A DNA stretch of 64,000 nt from Isoetes taiwanensis (taxonomy: Eukaryota > Streptophyta > Lycopodiopsida > Isoetales > Isoetaceae). Positions 23,762-34,264 of the stretch are shown in pieces (within the stretch, counting starts at the first letter, position 1; the number at the start of each line of letters is the position of its first letter). The notes under the pieces are model-generated. The model did not search any database, had not been told where the DNA came from, and saw only the letters and a list, made by a program, of their open reading frames with translations. The stretch spans positions 3,644,563 through 3,708,562 of the forward strand of contig JAJEKV010000020.1 in the NCBI GenBank assembly GCA_021234155.1, in the 5' to 3' direction. Both the position numbers and the translations under genes were made by a program.

Positions 23762-24661
23762 CCAGTGGAGGCCCAGACCATTTCAGAAGTTCCACCTGCA
23801 TGTCATCTAAATCTGCTCCCTTCCTATTAGCTAGGCATTGCAGGCCCATGATGACATCCCCCTGTGTGATGACCAAAGCCATGCCTATCTATGGAGGGAC
23901 TGGTGCCCAGCCCCCAAGCGGGTCGTAAAGCTGTTGCAAGTACTGTATCCATTGCTCCAAGGTGATGTTCCCTGTGGGTTGTACAGCTTGCTCAGTACCT
24001 TTCTCCAGAATGTCTTGGGATGCCGATCCAGGAGACCAAAAATCTGTTGCTGGTGCTCTGCGAAGTATCTGGCTTTCTTGTTCTTGAGGAAGGAGTGATA
24101 TTGACTGATGGCCTGTGGGCGGGAGGTGGGATCAGTGACTTGCCGGAGTTCGCGTTTGAGCTCCCGACACTCATCATCGAACCATCTGTTGCGGGGGGAG
24201 GTGGCAGCGCCCGAGGTTTTCTGGGAGTGGCCTCTCCCAAAGCATCTTTCAGCAACTGTCAGAAGCAGGTGAGTCAGCTGAACAGATTGCTGTTGAAGTG
24301 TGGGGAGTTGCAATAGTCCCGCCAGATCATGCTCAAGCATCTGGGCATAGGTCCCTGCACGGTCGTAGTCCAGGCACAGCTGGGGCACCTGGGGTGTTGA
24401 GGCAGTGGATGCACGGGGAGCCTGCCAATGTATATGCACGAACAGGGGCTGGTGGTCTGAGTCCACTTCCTCGTCCTGAGTGTCTGCTCCAATGGAAAAA
24501 TGGGTAACCAGGTGCAGATCCTGTTCCTCGACCAGCAGGTAATCCACCACACTGGAACCGCCCCCTTGGTTATACTGTCTACAAGTGTAGCGGCTGAAAG
24601 ATGGCCATTGTGCCAACCCATTACAAATAACCATGTCAAAGAGTGATGATAATATGAACAC
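23762..24661 (-). mobile_element. LINE copy A, 5' part: end of endonuclease domain and linker
   Basis: The minus-strand frame from 24661 reads MVICNGLAQWP, GGGSSVVDYLLVEEQD and DSDHQPLFVHIHW, the C-terminal blocks (SxxDY...SDH) of an APE-type endonuclease. A linker follows with RNRWFDDECRELKRELR, YFAEHQQQIFGLLDRHPKTFWRK and, after a shift, MQVELLKWSGPPL at the insertion point. The frame continues at 13101 on the other side of the gypsy element. The beginning of the endonuclease is absent, so this copy is 5'-truncated near 24661. Confidence 0.85.
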
Positions 24662-24754
24662 TACATGATTATAGTTATTTTTGTTCTGAACTATAATAAA
24701 AATGAATCATTTTTATTAATCCGAACCAATAATTAACATTTCCCTATTTAAGAG

Positions 24755-24857
24755 GATCGAGCATGACTAAAATTTCACGCATTTACTTCAAACTTAGTTT
24801 CGAAAGGGGGATCGAGCATGACTAAAATTTCACGCATTTACTTCAAACTTAGTTTCT
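24755..24857. repeat. 55-bp tandem duplication
   Basis: The unit starting GATCGAGCATGACTAAAAT at 24755 recurs at 24810, with the second copy slightly shorter. Confidence 0.85.
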
Positions 24858-25264
24858 GAGTAGAACCTCATACCGACAAAAATCTTTACATATAAATCCA
24901 AAAAGATGCAACTTTCATCCCTAAGGCTAAGCCAGAGTGCATCCTTTAGGTTTCCAAAATGTTGTTTGGGGGTGGTGTTACATAAGATTTTCGATGGTTT
25001 GTGGATGTATTCGTATGTGAATTTGTTATATTGCTGCCCGATTGGGGATTGTCGTGTTGGCGATGGGTTCTGGGCGCGTGGAAATGATGGAACTGAAGTT
25101 TCTATTTGGGTTTTTTTTTCCAAAGGTTTCATGCGCAAGAGATGGGCCGGCATGGCCATGGCGGAGGGCTTCCCCCAGAGCCGTTTGGGACTTGATTCTC
25201 GGTGCCGCTATAGCATGTGCATCTTTTCTTCTCTCATGTCTTGAAAAGGGTAAATTAGGGATTT

Positions 25265-25400
25265 AGCTTTCCGCCATAGCGGAAAGCTTATTTTTGCATT
25301 CTTCTTCTCCTCATTCCGCAAAAATAAAAGGAATTTGCGGCTTCTCTCAGTATATCTTTAAGGAGTTTGCCCATACGCCATAGGCAAAAGCTTCTTCTCC
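25265..25400. repeat. Cluster of hairpin-forming inverted repeats
   Basis: 25265-25288 is a perfect 10-base inverted repeat (AGCTTTCCGC, 4-base loop). CCGCAAA...TTTGCGG follows near 25316-25340, and TTTGCC...GGCAAA near 25367-25388. The phrase CTTCTTCTCCTC occurs twice between them. Function unknown. Confidence 0.55.
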
Positions 25401-25946
25401 TCGGTCGACAAGAATTAAAAAGGACTGCTCATTTTTGGGTAATGGGTTTGTTTGCTCTGTTTTTTTTCTTTAGAAGGCCCGTTCTTTGGTTGAAATGGAA
25501 TGTGAAGGCTTGGCATTTTGAAGAATAGGGAGCCATCTTTGGGACATAATTCAAATGCTCTTGGATTGATCAGATCATTGCAAAATGGCATGCAATTGCA
25601 TGCACAAGTGCGCTCTGTTGGGATGAGTATTTGCCAATGTTACTCTTCCTTGTAATGCAACACCGATTATGATTATAATAAATGTATGTCATTTATTATA
25701 TACATTAGCTTCAAGTGTATTTTATGGAGGACGAGGCTCCTCTAAGAATAATGAACAATGCGACTTATGATTAACAAATGTCTCCTCTGCTTTTATGAAT
25801 GTGCTTCCCATGTTTAAAATGTTATTATGCATACGCTACAGAAGTTCTCTTTTGGCTAGGGAACCTCTAGATGGTTACATTTGACAGAGGAATATTGCCA
25901 AAAGTCCGCATTGTCATTTGTTTTGCACCTTATTGACTGTATCATT

Positions 25947-26184
25947 GACCCTGGTACCATGGATATGAAATCTTAGGGTGAGCTGGAAAATCCAGTTTGA
26001 CCCATCTTCTTTTCCTTCCTACTGGCCGAGGAAGGATAAGGAATATCCACTAGAATATTCCTATGACCCTGGTACCATGGATATGAAATCTTAGGGTGAG
26101 CTGGAAAATCCAGTTTGACCCATCTTCTTTTCCTTCCTACGGCCAGGGGTGAAGGATAAGGAATATCCACTAGAATATTCCTAT
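25947..26184. repeat. 118-bp tandem duplication
   Basis: Two head-to-tail copies start GACCCTGGTACCATGG at 25947 and 26065 and end with ATTCCTATG. They differ by a few bases around ACTGGCCGAGG versus ACGGCCAGGGGT. Confidence 0.9.
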
Positions 26185-26637
26185 GTCACAAGAATGACTT
26201 ATATGCTCCATAAAGTGTTGATGAAAATGTCATGAGCTCAAATATTGTGGAGTTCAGCGTGAAGTACCTTCCGAATAAAACTTTTTTCATTGCATGTTTT
26301 GTAACATTAAGCTTGCAGCAAAACCCCAGCAAGTGTAACATGATCCTGGAATTGTAATAGGCATGCACAGAGCTATATACAAGCTGTCCTCATTATGAAG
26401 ACATAGCCCTTAGTCTAATTACTACACGAAGAAACTAACTTTTCTTCTCATAATTCAAGCCCACAAAATGAACAGGCTCATGGCGTTCATTATCAAGCTT
26501 TGATTTAAAAATATAGGCCTACATTTAGGTCATGTTAGCCAAGTCATTTAAATTCCTGTTACATAAGGAATAGTTTAAAATTCTCTATCAAGGGGAGAAC
26601 TTGCTAATACATGGGAAGCCTGGTTTGAATAAATGCA

Positions 26638-28830
26638 TTATTCCTTTTCATTCATAGCATAGATATTTGCCAAAATCACAAATGCTGCAGCTCCTGCTTG
26701 ATCCAAGTTACAAAGATGGGAAACAACATTCTCTGCTTGCTTGATAATGTTATAGATTCGACATGCACTAAGCAATGACATCCATGCCTCAGTTTTCATT
26801 AGTAACAATGGAAATGTGTGCAAAAGGTCCTCTGCAACATCTATAAGACCAGCCCTACCAAAAACGTTAACTAGACAAGCATAATGATCCTCCACTGCAG
26901 TCACTCCATATATAGAGTGCATCGAAACAAAATGATGGCAGCCATAACCCACTAAGCCCCTGTGGCTACAAGCATAAAGAACACCATTGAATGTGGCTTG
27001 ATTAGGTTTCACACCTTCCTGCATCATTTGTTTGAAGAGTCTGATTGCTTCAAGACCATCCCCTTGCTGTGCATACCCACCAATTATAGCATTCCATACA
27101 GCCAAGTCTCTTATTAATATTTTATCAAAAATTTGACGACCAGCAACAATGCTTCCACATTTGACATACATATCAATGAGGGCACTGCCTAAAAAGACAT
27201 CATCTCCATGTCCTTTTCGCATAAGCTCAGAATGGATCTCCTTGCCAAGTTTTAAAGTTATTGTAATAGCACATGCACTCAAAACACACAGATATGTTAC
27301 CTTTCCAGGCTTTACCCCCTGCATCTGCATTTCCATATACAGCTTCAGAGCATCTTGACCATATCCATGCTGAACATAGCATGTAATCATTGTATTCCAA
27401 CAAACAAGATCCTTACCACAGATTGTGTTGAAAACTTGACGTGCATGCTCTAAGTTATGGCACTTGCTATACATGTCCATAAGAGCACTGTTAAGAAAAT
27501 TATCCAATACATGTCCAACTTTTATAATATAAAGATGAAGCCATTTTCCTTCTTCAACAGCTACTAGATTGGCATATGCATTAAGAATACTAACTAGGGT
27601 AATTTTATCTGGTTCCAAACCCTGCTTTCGCATTTTATCAAACAGTTTAAGACCTTCCTCATGGCTCCCTTGCTCCATGTACCCTGCAATCATTAAGCTC
27701 CACAAGACTACATCTCCGACCCGAGCACTGTCAAAAACTTGCCGAGCATCATCAATATTACCACATTCTGCATACATATTTACCAATGCACTTGCAACAA
27801 ATGGATCCATGTCATTAACAGCCTTCACAATATAAGCATGCAACTTTTTACCCAGCCGTGGATTAGAACAGACACCCAAGACAGAAAGCAAAGTTACTTT
27901 ATCTGGTTTCATATTCTGCTGCTGCATTTGTTGGAACAAGTAGATTACTTCTCTTTCATTTCTATGGTAGGCATGTCCTGCAATCATTACATTCCATAAC
28001 ACAACACTTCTTGTATCGATTATGTCAAACAACTGGCGGCGGGCAAAGTCTATGCATCCACATCTATAATACATGCTAATAAGGGCACACAGTACAAAGT
28101 CATCCGATTTAAATCCACAATGTAAGAGATTACAGTGGACCCATTTTCCTTTAACTTGTGCTGCTATTTCCCCACATGCAGTGAGAGCGCAGACAAAGGT
28201 AACCACATCTGGCTTTGTAGCTTCCAGTTTCAATTGACTATAACGCCTAAGGACCTCTTCATGGTTGCCATTCAGAGAGTACCCTGTAAGTAATGCATTC
28301 CAAGAGACCACATCTCTTGCATACATTGCATTGAAGACATGTTCTGCGTCCTCCATGCTCAGACATTTTGCATAGGTGTCAACAAGGGTATTCCCAAGAA
28401 ATAGACTTGCTGTGCATTGTGATGCAACATGAGCATGAATGTAACTGCAAATCGCAAGTGATGCAATTTGAGCACATGCATTAAGCGTGCATATAAATGT
28501 GACTTCATCTGGTCTAATGCCTTCGAATTGCATTTGTTGAAAGAGGTCAAAAGCTCCTCTAAATTCCTCATGCACGAGGCATCCAGATATCATGGTTGTC
28601 CATGTAAAAACATTTGTTTTAGCCATGCTATAAAATACTTGGCAGGCAGTCGATAAACATCCACATTTGGCATACATGTTCAGCAACAAATTATTTAAAA
28701 AAGTATCTACCTCTGAAGCACCTTTTGCAATATGACAATGAACCCATTTGCCTTTTGATACTTTCTTTTCCTTGATGCAAGCCTGCAGGAGGCTGCCATA
28801 AGAACTATGGGCCTGCATATAAACCAGCAT
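26638..28830 (-). CDS. PLS-class pentatricopeptide-repeat (PPR) protein
   Basis: This single uninterrupted frame of 730 codons shows about eighteen to twenty PPR-like motifs in PLS style. Examples are LLQACIKEKKVSKGKWVH, LLNMYAKCGCLSTACQVF, TWTTMISGCL, GIRPDEVTF and SALIDMYVKCGSIVAGRQIF. It ends with the start of an E-type region (YACLVNVFGRAGLIDVAEDLL, FVILANIYAMNEKE). Such proteins bind organelle RNA, one motif per base, and act in editing, splicing or stability. It stops shortly after NIYA, where most relatives continue into a full E/E+ or DYW domain, so the C-terminus is short. The ATG at 28830 lies 14 bases before a sequence resembling a splice acceptor (TTTATATGCAG). The true N-terminus with a targeting peptide may be in an upstream exon. 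No targeting signal is evident from this start. Confidence 0.92.
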   Translation of the reverse strand: MLVYMQAHSSYGSLLQACIKEKKVSKGKWVHCHIAKGASEVDTFLNNLLLNMYAKCGCLSTACQVFYSMAKTNVFTWTTMISGCLVHEEFRGAFDLFQQMQFEGIRPDEVTFICTLNACAQIASLAICSYIHAHVASQCTASLFLGNTLVDTYAKCLSMEDAEHVFNAMYARDVVSWNALLTGYSLNGNHEEVLRRYSQLKLEATKPDVVTFVCALTACGEIAAQVKGKWVHCNLLHCGFKSDDFVLCALISMYYRCGCIDFARRQLFDIIDTRSVVLWNVMIAGHAYHRNEREVIYLFQQMQQQNMKPDKVTLLSVLGVCSNPRLGKKLHAYIVKAVNDMDPFVASALVNMYAECGNIDDARQVFDSARVGDVVLWSLMIAGYMEQGSHEEGLKLFDKMRKQGLEPDKITLVSILNAYANLVAVEEGKWLHLYIIKVGHVLDNFLNSALMDMYSKCHNLEHARQVFNTICGKDLVCWNTMITCYVQHGYGQDALKLYMEMQMQGVKPGKVTYLCVLSACAITITLKLGKEIHSELMRKGHGDDVFLGSALIDMYVKCGSIVAGRQIFDKILIRDLAVWNAIIGGYAQQGDGLEAIRLFKQMMQEGVKPNQATFNGVLYACSHRGLVGYGCHHFVSMHSIYGVTAVEDHYACLVNVFGRAGLIDVAEDLLHTFPLLLMKTEAWMSLLSACRIYNIIKQAENVVSHLCNLDQAGAAAFVILANIYAMNEKE

Positions 28831-29588
28831 ATTCCTTTAAGTAACGTTTTTTTGTCAATGTTCTGCATCTTTGGATTAAATGCCAACAAACCTTCTTGCT
28901 AGTACCTGGTTCTTGGTCATTCACTCTGCTTAATCAAGTCAAATAACTCATCAGTCAGAGCTGTTAGATTTGCCATTGTGATTCAAAAAACTACCTTCTG
29001 CATATACAATCTGCAGCTCCTGTTGTAATGAAAACAGGAGGTATTTTTTCTAATCCAACACTTGTATTTTCTCTTCCGTGACATTCTTTTTGGGCAGTCT
29101 TCATTTCTGCTCTTTCCTTGGAACTCCATATAATCCATGTGTGCCTATTAAAAGAGTATGCTTTTACGTATTATCAAGCCGAGTGATATCAAATCCAAAT
29201 CTCAATTATCTCAGTTTTACCTTGTTAAGTCCGACATATCCGCTCAATTTCCCTTTAAAATGATTCCTTTGTGTTTAATATCATCACAATTCATAGATGC
29301 AAGCTTTCTTCAATCACAAAAATGCACGATGGACAGGCTACCTCTTTGATGATTAAGAAAAAAGGGTGCATTGGCAAAGACAAAAAACAATTTAATTCAT
29401 TTCAATTTATCCAATTTTATCAACTGCTCAATCCTTCTGAACCTTGAAAATTCTAATGCTCTACAAATGAATATATCTTAGCATATTTTACTTCATAATT
29501 TAGAGAAATGCATATGTTGCAGTAGAATAGAATGCTAGTAACATTTGTAACAAATGCTTCACAAATGACTCATATCAGATTTAACAAA
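28831..29588. other. Spacer upstream of the PPR gene
   Basis: AT-rich, no clear gene. It may hold the promoter and a first exon of the PPR gene on the minus strand, but I could not define one. Confidence 0.4.
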
Positions 29589-29593
29589 ATAAA
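29589..29593. repeat. Target-site duplication ATAAA, left
   Basis: ATAAA before the LTR start TGTGA matches ATAAA at 46670-46674, directly after the LTR end TCACA. Confidence 0.85.
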
Positions 29594-29603
29594 TGTGACG
29601 TTC

Positions 29604-29642
29604 CAGGGGAATATATGCTATAAATACGTATATTCCTGGACC
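29604..29642. promoter_or_regulatory. Hairpin at the LTR start
   Basis: CCAGGGGAATATA...TATATTCCTGG forms an imperfect inverted repeat around TAAATACG. The same structure is kept in the 3' LTR at about 45051-45088. Role unknown. Confidence 0.5.
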
Positions 29643-29833
29643 CGTCACCATACAAGTCTACTTATATAGCCTTGTATACTATAGATTGTGGCACTAGGGG
29701 GATGACTAAGTTATTCACATAACTTAGCCAACCTTAGGTTAAGACCAATTTCCACGTGGCCTTAACCTATTGGGCACCCGCCACACGGACTTACCCTATT
29801 GGAGCCATGTGGCATAACATGTGAACCCTAACC

Positions 29834-29855
29834 TATAAAGGCCTAAACCCTAACC
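29834..29855 (+). promoter_or_regulatory. TATA-like box followed by a telo-box in the LTR
   Basis: TATAAA at 29834-29839 is followed by AAACCCTAA at 29845-29853. The 3' LTR keeps TATAAAAA (45282-45289) and AAACCCTAA (45293-45301). Telo-boxes occur in plant promoters of growth-related genes. An LTR promoter here is plausible but untested. Confidence 0.4.
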
Positions 29856-30232
29856 CTAGGCCTCTTTTTACCTGCTCCAAAGAATTGGGAACCTTTTTCA
29901 GCTCGAAACTCCAAGCTGAGAACCGCTTGTGGGCACAAAGATAGCATGGCGGCCCAGCATGAGCGCATCATCAGGTGGGAGCTACCGAACACTTCAAGAC
30001 TATGGAGACGCCCGATTGGGAGGGAGTGCTTCCGAGCCGGTATGTAGGGTAGCGATCATAGTAGTTCATCCGAATTAGCATTCCGGATGAGTTAGCATCT
30101 TGTACCTAAGGTAGAGCCATCCCAGAACCCTCATTCATCATCTTGAACCCCTAATCAAGGAATCCTAACCGTAAGTTAGATATGTATGATTAGGTTAAGA
30201 TGTTCATATGATTATATGATACTAGAAAAAGT

Positions 30233-30249
30233 GCCCAGCGTTGCTGGGC
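30233..30249 (-). terminator. Helitron 3'-terminal hairpin
   Basis: GCCCAGC (30233-30239), loop GTT, GCTGGGC (30243-30249) form a perfect 7-base stem, seven bases from the terminal CTAG. It is thought to end rolling-circle transfer. Confidence 0.88.
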
Positions 30250-31930
30250 TTTTCGTCAGGATTAAAGTCAAACATTAAGAACGCTATGGTTGAGAACGTC
30301 TACTTGGGCATATATAGTTTGAATATGGTACTTTTTTGAGCTTAAGGTTTGAATATAATTTAGGAAATTTTAGAATGTTTATAGCAATGTGCATTTATTG
30401 TGAATCTTTGCATTGACATTGTCTTGCAAGGCTGTGATACCTACTTAGTTCTCGGTTGGAACTCTTGCACTTTGTTCAAACTTGGAGTGTAAAGGCTATC
30501 ATGGAACGTCCTCAGTGCATATTGCATATTATTAATTGCAATTAGTACACGTCGACATTTGTCTATGATTTTTCTTGTAGAGTGAAGTTTGGCTTTTATT
30601 GGTAATATAAATTGGAGAGGTCTCTTTAGTTAGTATTAGTATAGATGTTTGAGTCTATTGTGTGAATTAGATTAATGGTATTTGCTTAGTAGGTGTGATA
30701 TATTGAAGTTGTTAGCTTTTAACCATCCTAGAAAGTACATGAGTGTTACCTAATTTTTTAGCAAAGGGAAAAGCAAGTGCTTGACATTCATAAGCATTCA
30801 TCAAAGGGAATATGTTGAGTGGCAAATATCATTAAGCACGTCTAGCTCCTTCACCAAGCATGCATTAGGTTCTTTTATTCAATCCTATGCTTGAATTGGA
30901 TTAAATTGTTGTTATGGAGTTAATACAACATTGTTGGCACAATGGCATTGTTGACATTGTGAAAATGGCATTGTTAACATTGTCTAGGTCTTGAAGAGCA
31001 AGTGACAAATAACTATGCAAAAGGTTCAAAGTTCTGGAATCAACATTCCCAGCTTGTGCAAAGTCAATGACATCATTCACAACAGTAGGTTAGATAGAAT
31101 GCTACTAATCCACATGCAATTTATTTCTCCAATTTAATTTGCTGTCTTCAGGCAGTGTTGCTAATGCAAACATATCGTGCATGGGTGTCCTAAGATGATG
31201 CTAATGCAAACATATTTTGCATGGGTATCCCAAAGTAATGATTCATCACCGCCTAGATCTCACTCCTTGCTCGATGTAATGCCTTGTTTTGTTTGCAAGA
31301 CAATCTTGTATGATAAGGGAAGATTCTAACACAATAGCATGAAAAAGAAAAAGAGAGACTGCTATTTGATTTGCAAGTGCCAGAACCATATCAAGCTTCT
31401 ACCATATCAAGCTTCTGATGATGCCACTCGTGTGGAAGAAGCAACATTATATTCCATATAAGATGTACTAACCAATTCTAAAGTACCGTAAAGTTCCTAA
31501 TAGGAACTGCACTGATATTCCCCTGTGATTACTTGCTCTTGCTAAAAGACAATCAGCTTGCATAAGACATGGTTGGCTACTATTAAGCACATATTATGTA
31601 GTAGAGATCTGTTCATGCTACTATAATTGTCTCTAGATGCACACAGAATGCCAAAAAGGTGACCTCATTTGGTATATATTCATCTTCTCACATTTGTATA
31701 AGGAGATGAAAACATCAATTATGGGACCCATGGCAGACAAATCCTCCAACTATTATGCTCCAAGTAACAACATTTCTTTCTGGAATACTGTCAAATATTA
31801 TGCGAGCATCCAGCATCTGCTTCATAGCACATGATGATAAAACTAAATGTCTTAATAGCCCAACTTAAGCTGCCTATATTGACAGAATTTTAGATTGAGC
31901 AAACAACAGTCATAAAGATTCAGAATCATC
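30250..31930. other. Helitron interior without recognised genes
   Basis: AT-rich sequence. A short imperfect duplication around 31160-31220 (GCTAATGCAAACATAT-TTGCATGGGT) is visible. No coding pattern is seen. Confidence 0.4.
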
Positions 31931-33260
31931 TCAATGTTTGAAAGGATCTACCTGAGGCTTCTGTCCACCATGCAAGGATTGGTGGACTGATCTGATTTTC
32001 CAACTTAAGATAGAACTAAACACAATGCCAATAAGACATATAACGGCCATTATGATAAATATGTTTCTAAAACAATGTGCACCCAAACATTTTTGATCAA
32101 TTTTTTTTGTCAAGATAGCCAACTGGTCGCAGATCACGAAGAGCTTCCTTGTCATAAAGATATCCAGCTACAATACCGGAAAACAAAAATGAGCCCAAAG
32201 GGTCACCCATTGATAGCAAGTTATTTGCCAAAATGCGTTTAGGCCAAATAGCTCATATGCAGTAAGAACCATAACAGAGAAATGCATCTTGTAGCACAAT
32301 CCAAGAATAGTTGAACCAACATGCAAAGAGCCTTTCCCACCCCATGCGAAGAATAATCAAACTCTGTGCACTGCAGCCAATAATATGGTTCTGGAAATAG
32401 CTGATCTTCATAAGCATGAAGCACACATTAAGTGATCAGTTCAAATGGTAACGGTAACAGCTACATATTAATCGACTAATATTAATCAGGCCATTATAGA
32501 TCCCCAGATATTCTTTCAGATAAACAAGTAACAATGGCTTCTCATGGAGGAAAGTGATTTTACTCATTGGAAGTATTAAGATAAGTGTGGCCAATATTCA
32601 CAAAGGAGGCAAAGTTCCTGCTGTTAAACATGCAAGGACTAATTATGGCTGAATATTTAGATTAAACAAATAAAATATCGATGCCTAAAATATAAGATGC
32701 CAGCTAACTGAATATTAAACACATGGTTGACTAATATTTTCAATAAGCTCAGATACTTCAAAGTTAAGTAACAAACATGAGTCATGCTCAAAGAAAAACG
32801 GCATTATCTTTGGTAAACAAGTTGAGCATTTGACAAAGACAACTGATTATAATGGTACAATAATTCGCTACAAGTACCAACAGAAACCTAAAGTCTTGTT
32901 AAGTCCATACCTGACATAAGGCCCGTTCCACTACGGCGTCCCAAGAGATTACATATTCCAATCAGGGAAACAAACATTGTAACATCTTTGTAACCTTGAG
33001 CCTGACCTATTTGGCCTAAATTATTGATGGCAGTTACACCAGTTCCAACACCACAGAAGAATGTTAAAAACAGCAACCAAAAATCAGCTTTTACAAGTGC
33101 TTGTCTTAGATTGAAGCCTTCACCTCTTGTTGGTCATCTTTTCCTCCTAATAGCTCATTCACCAACCGCTAAAAAATTTCTATATCACTCTCTACTCCTG
33201 GATCCATATTTGGCATACATGTTAGAAGCACGTTCTTCTTTCAGAATATCTGCATGGATA
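31931..33260 (-). pseudogene. Captured C-terminal half of a nodulin-like (NFD4-type) MFS transporter gene
   Basis: On minus, DPGVESDIEIF and, after a shift, LRQALVKADFW lead into LTFFCGVGTGVTAINNLGQ and FVSLIGICNLLGR, matching the conserved start of the second half of plant nodulin-like MFS proteins. A GTATGG donor follows near 32910. After roughly 0.5 kb of intron comes a second exon with TEFDYSSHG, VGSTILGLCY, MHFSVMVLTAYELFGL, GDPLGSFLFSGIVAGYLYD and CFRNIFIIMAVICLIGI, close to the protein's end. Several stops and shifts break it. The intron is retained, so it was captured as genomic DNA. The parent protein is a multi-pass membrane transporter, substrate uncertain. Confidence 0.82.
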
Positions 33261-33880
33261 CTCTTTCCTTGTACAAAGCCAGAACATATACTGAGAAGAG
33301 TATATGTTCGTGCCATCTCTTTCAATCCTTTCCTACATGCATGGAGCTTCTACATTGTCGCCAAGGTGAGCATGTCCTGCTATGTGCAAAAAATAGAATC
33401 AACATGACAAATCCTGAATCTCTTGCTTTTTTTGTAAAGGAACGTGAATTTTCATAACATCAAGGAGTACAAATTGCAGTAAATAGAGCATCAAAGGTAG
33501 CCACAACAGCTTTGGAATGTATTTCCAATGCTTTTCAAAACCAATTTCATAACCCGATGGAGTGTGCTTTTACAAGCGTTTACTCTCCATATGCATCTAT
33601 GTGCATCAACCAAATTGTTGCAGGGAATATAGAGTAGAACAACGATCATGAAAATGTGGCCATATCACATGAGTTCATTCTCTAGCCTGGTGATTCTCTA
33701 GCACATTACATGTGGCCATGATTCCTTCCAAATGGCCATGATTTTTTCCAAAATTCTGCTATCCACCATGAGTAGCAACTCAGATGTTATTACAATACTA
33801 CTAAAAAGATTATGTGCTAGTTAGGGATCTAAGTTATATCTACTCTCGCAAAACGATGTATATCAATCCATTTGCACAGG

Positions 33881-34045
33881 AAAGAATGATCTAAGAGATT
33901 CCATCCTCACAAAATGTAGACGGAGCTTGCATAATAAACAAGTGGCAGAGTATAGAATTATCTGGCAAAGAGCAGAAGACAGAACATCCCGCAAGGATAA
34001 AAAAGGCAAGAATCTTCATACATACTCCATGCAAAATGCAGCCCT
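33881..34045. repeat. Diverged partial third copy of the 707-bp repeat
   Basis: CACAAAATGTAGACGGAGC through GGCAAGAATCTTCATACATA resembles 34355-34480 and 35062-35187 with scattered substitutions and indels. Confidence 0.7.
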
Positions 34046-34264
34046 ATGCAATGGAGTGGTGGCCTGCAAAAGTAAGACAAGATTTTATACCTCCTACTGC
34101 CTGCGCCTTTGTGCCGTCAGGGTTTCATGTTGTATAAATATTCTTTCCTGTCATATCTGTAGATGACACAGATTTTGTTATACGAATGATTTCTTCAGAA
34201 GCATCAAATACCATAATTCATACCTTTCTAGGACAGTAAGCGGAAGGACACTGCCTGAAACCAA

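Larger units (their letters stand above)
24662..26590. other. Spacer with duplications and hairpins
   Basis: No gene recognised. It contains a 55-base tandem duplication, a hairpin group and a 118-base tandem duplication, listed separately. Confidence 0.45.

Noticed and set aside
29821-29862. Telomere-like CCCTAA runs
   Set aside because: Only two to three units inside an LTR, repeated in the other LTR; these are promoter-like motifs, not a telomere remnant.
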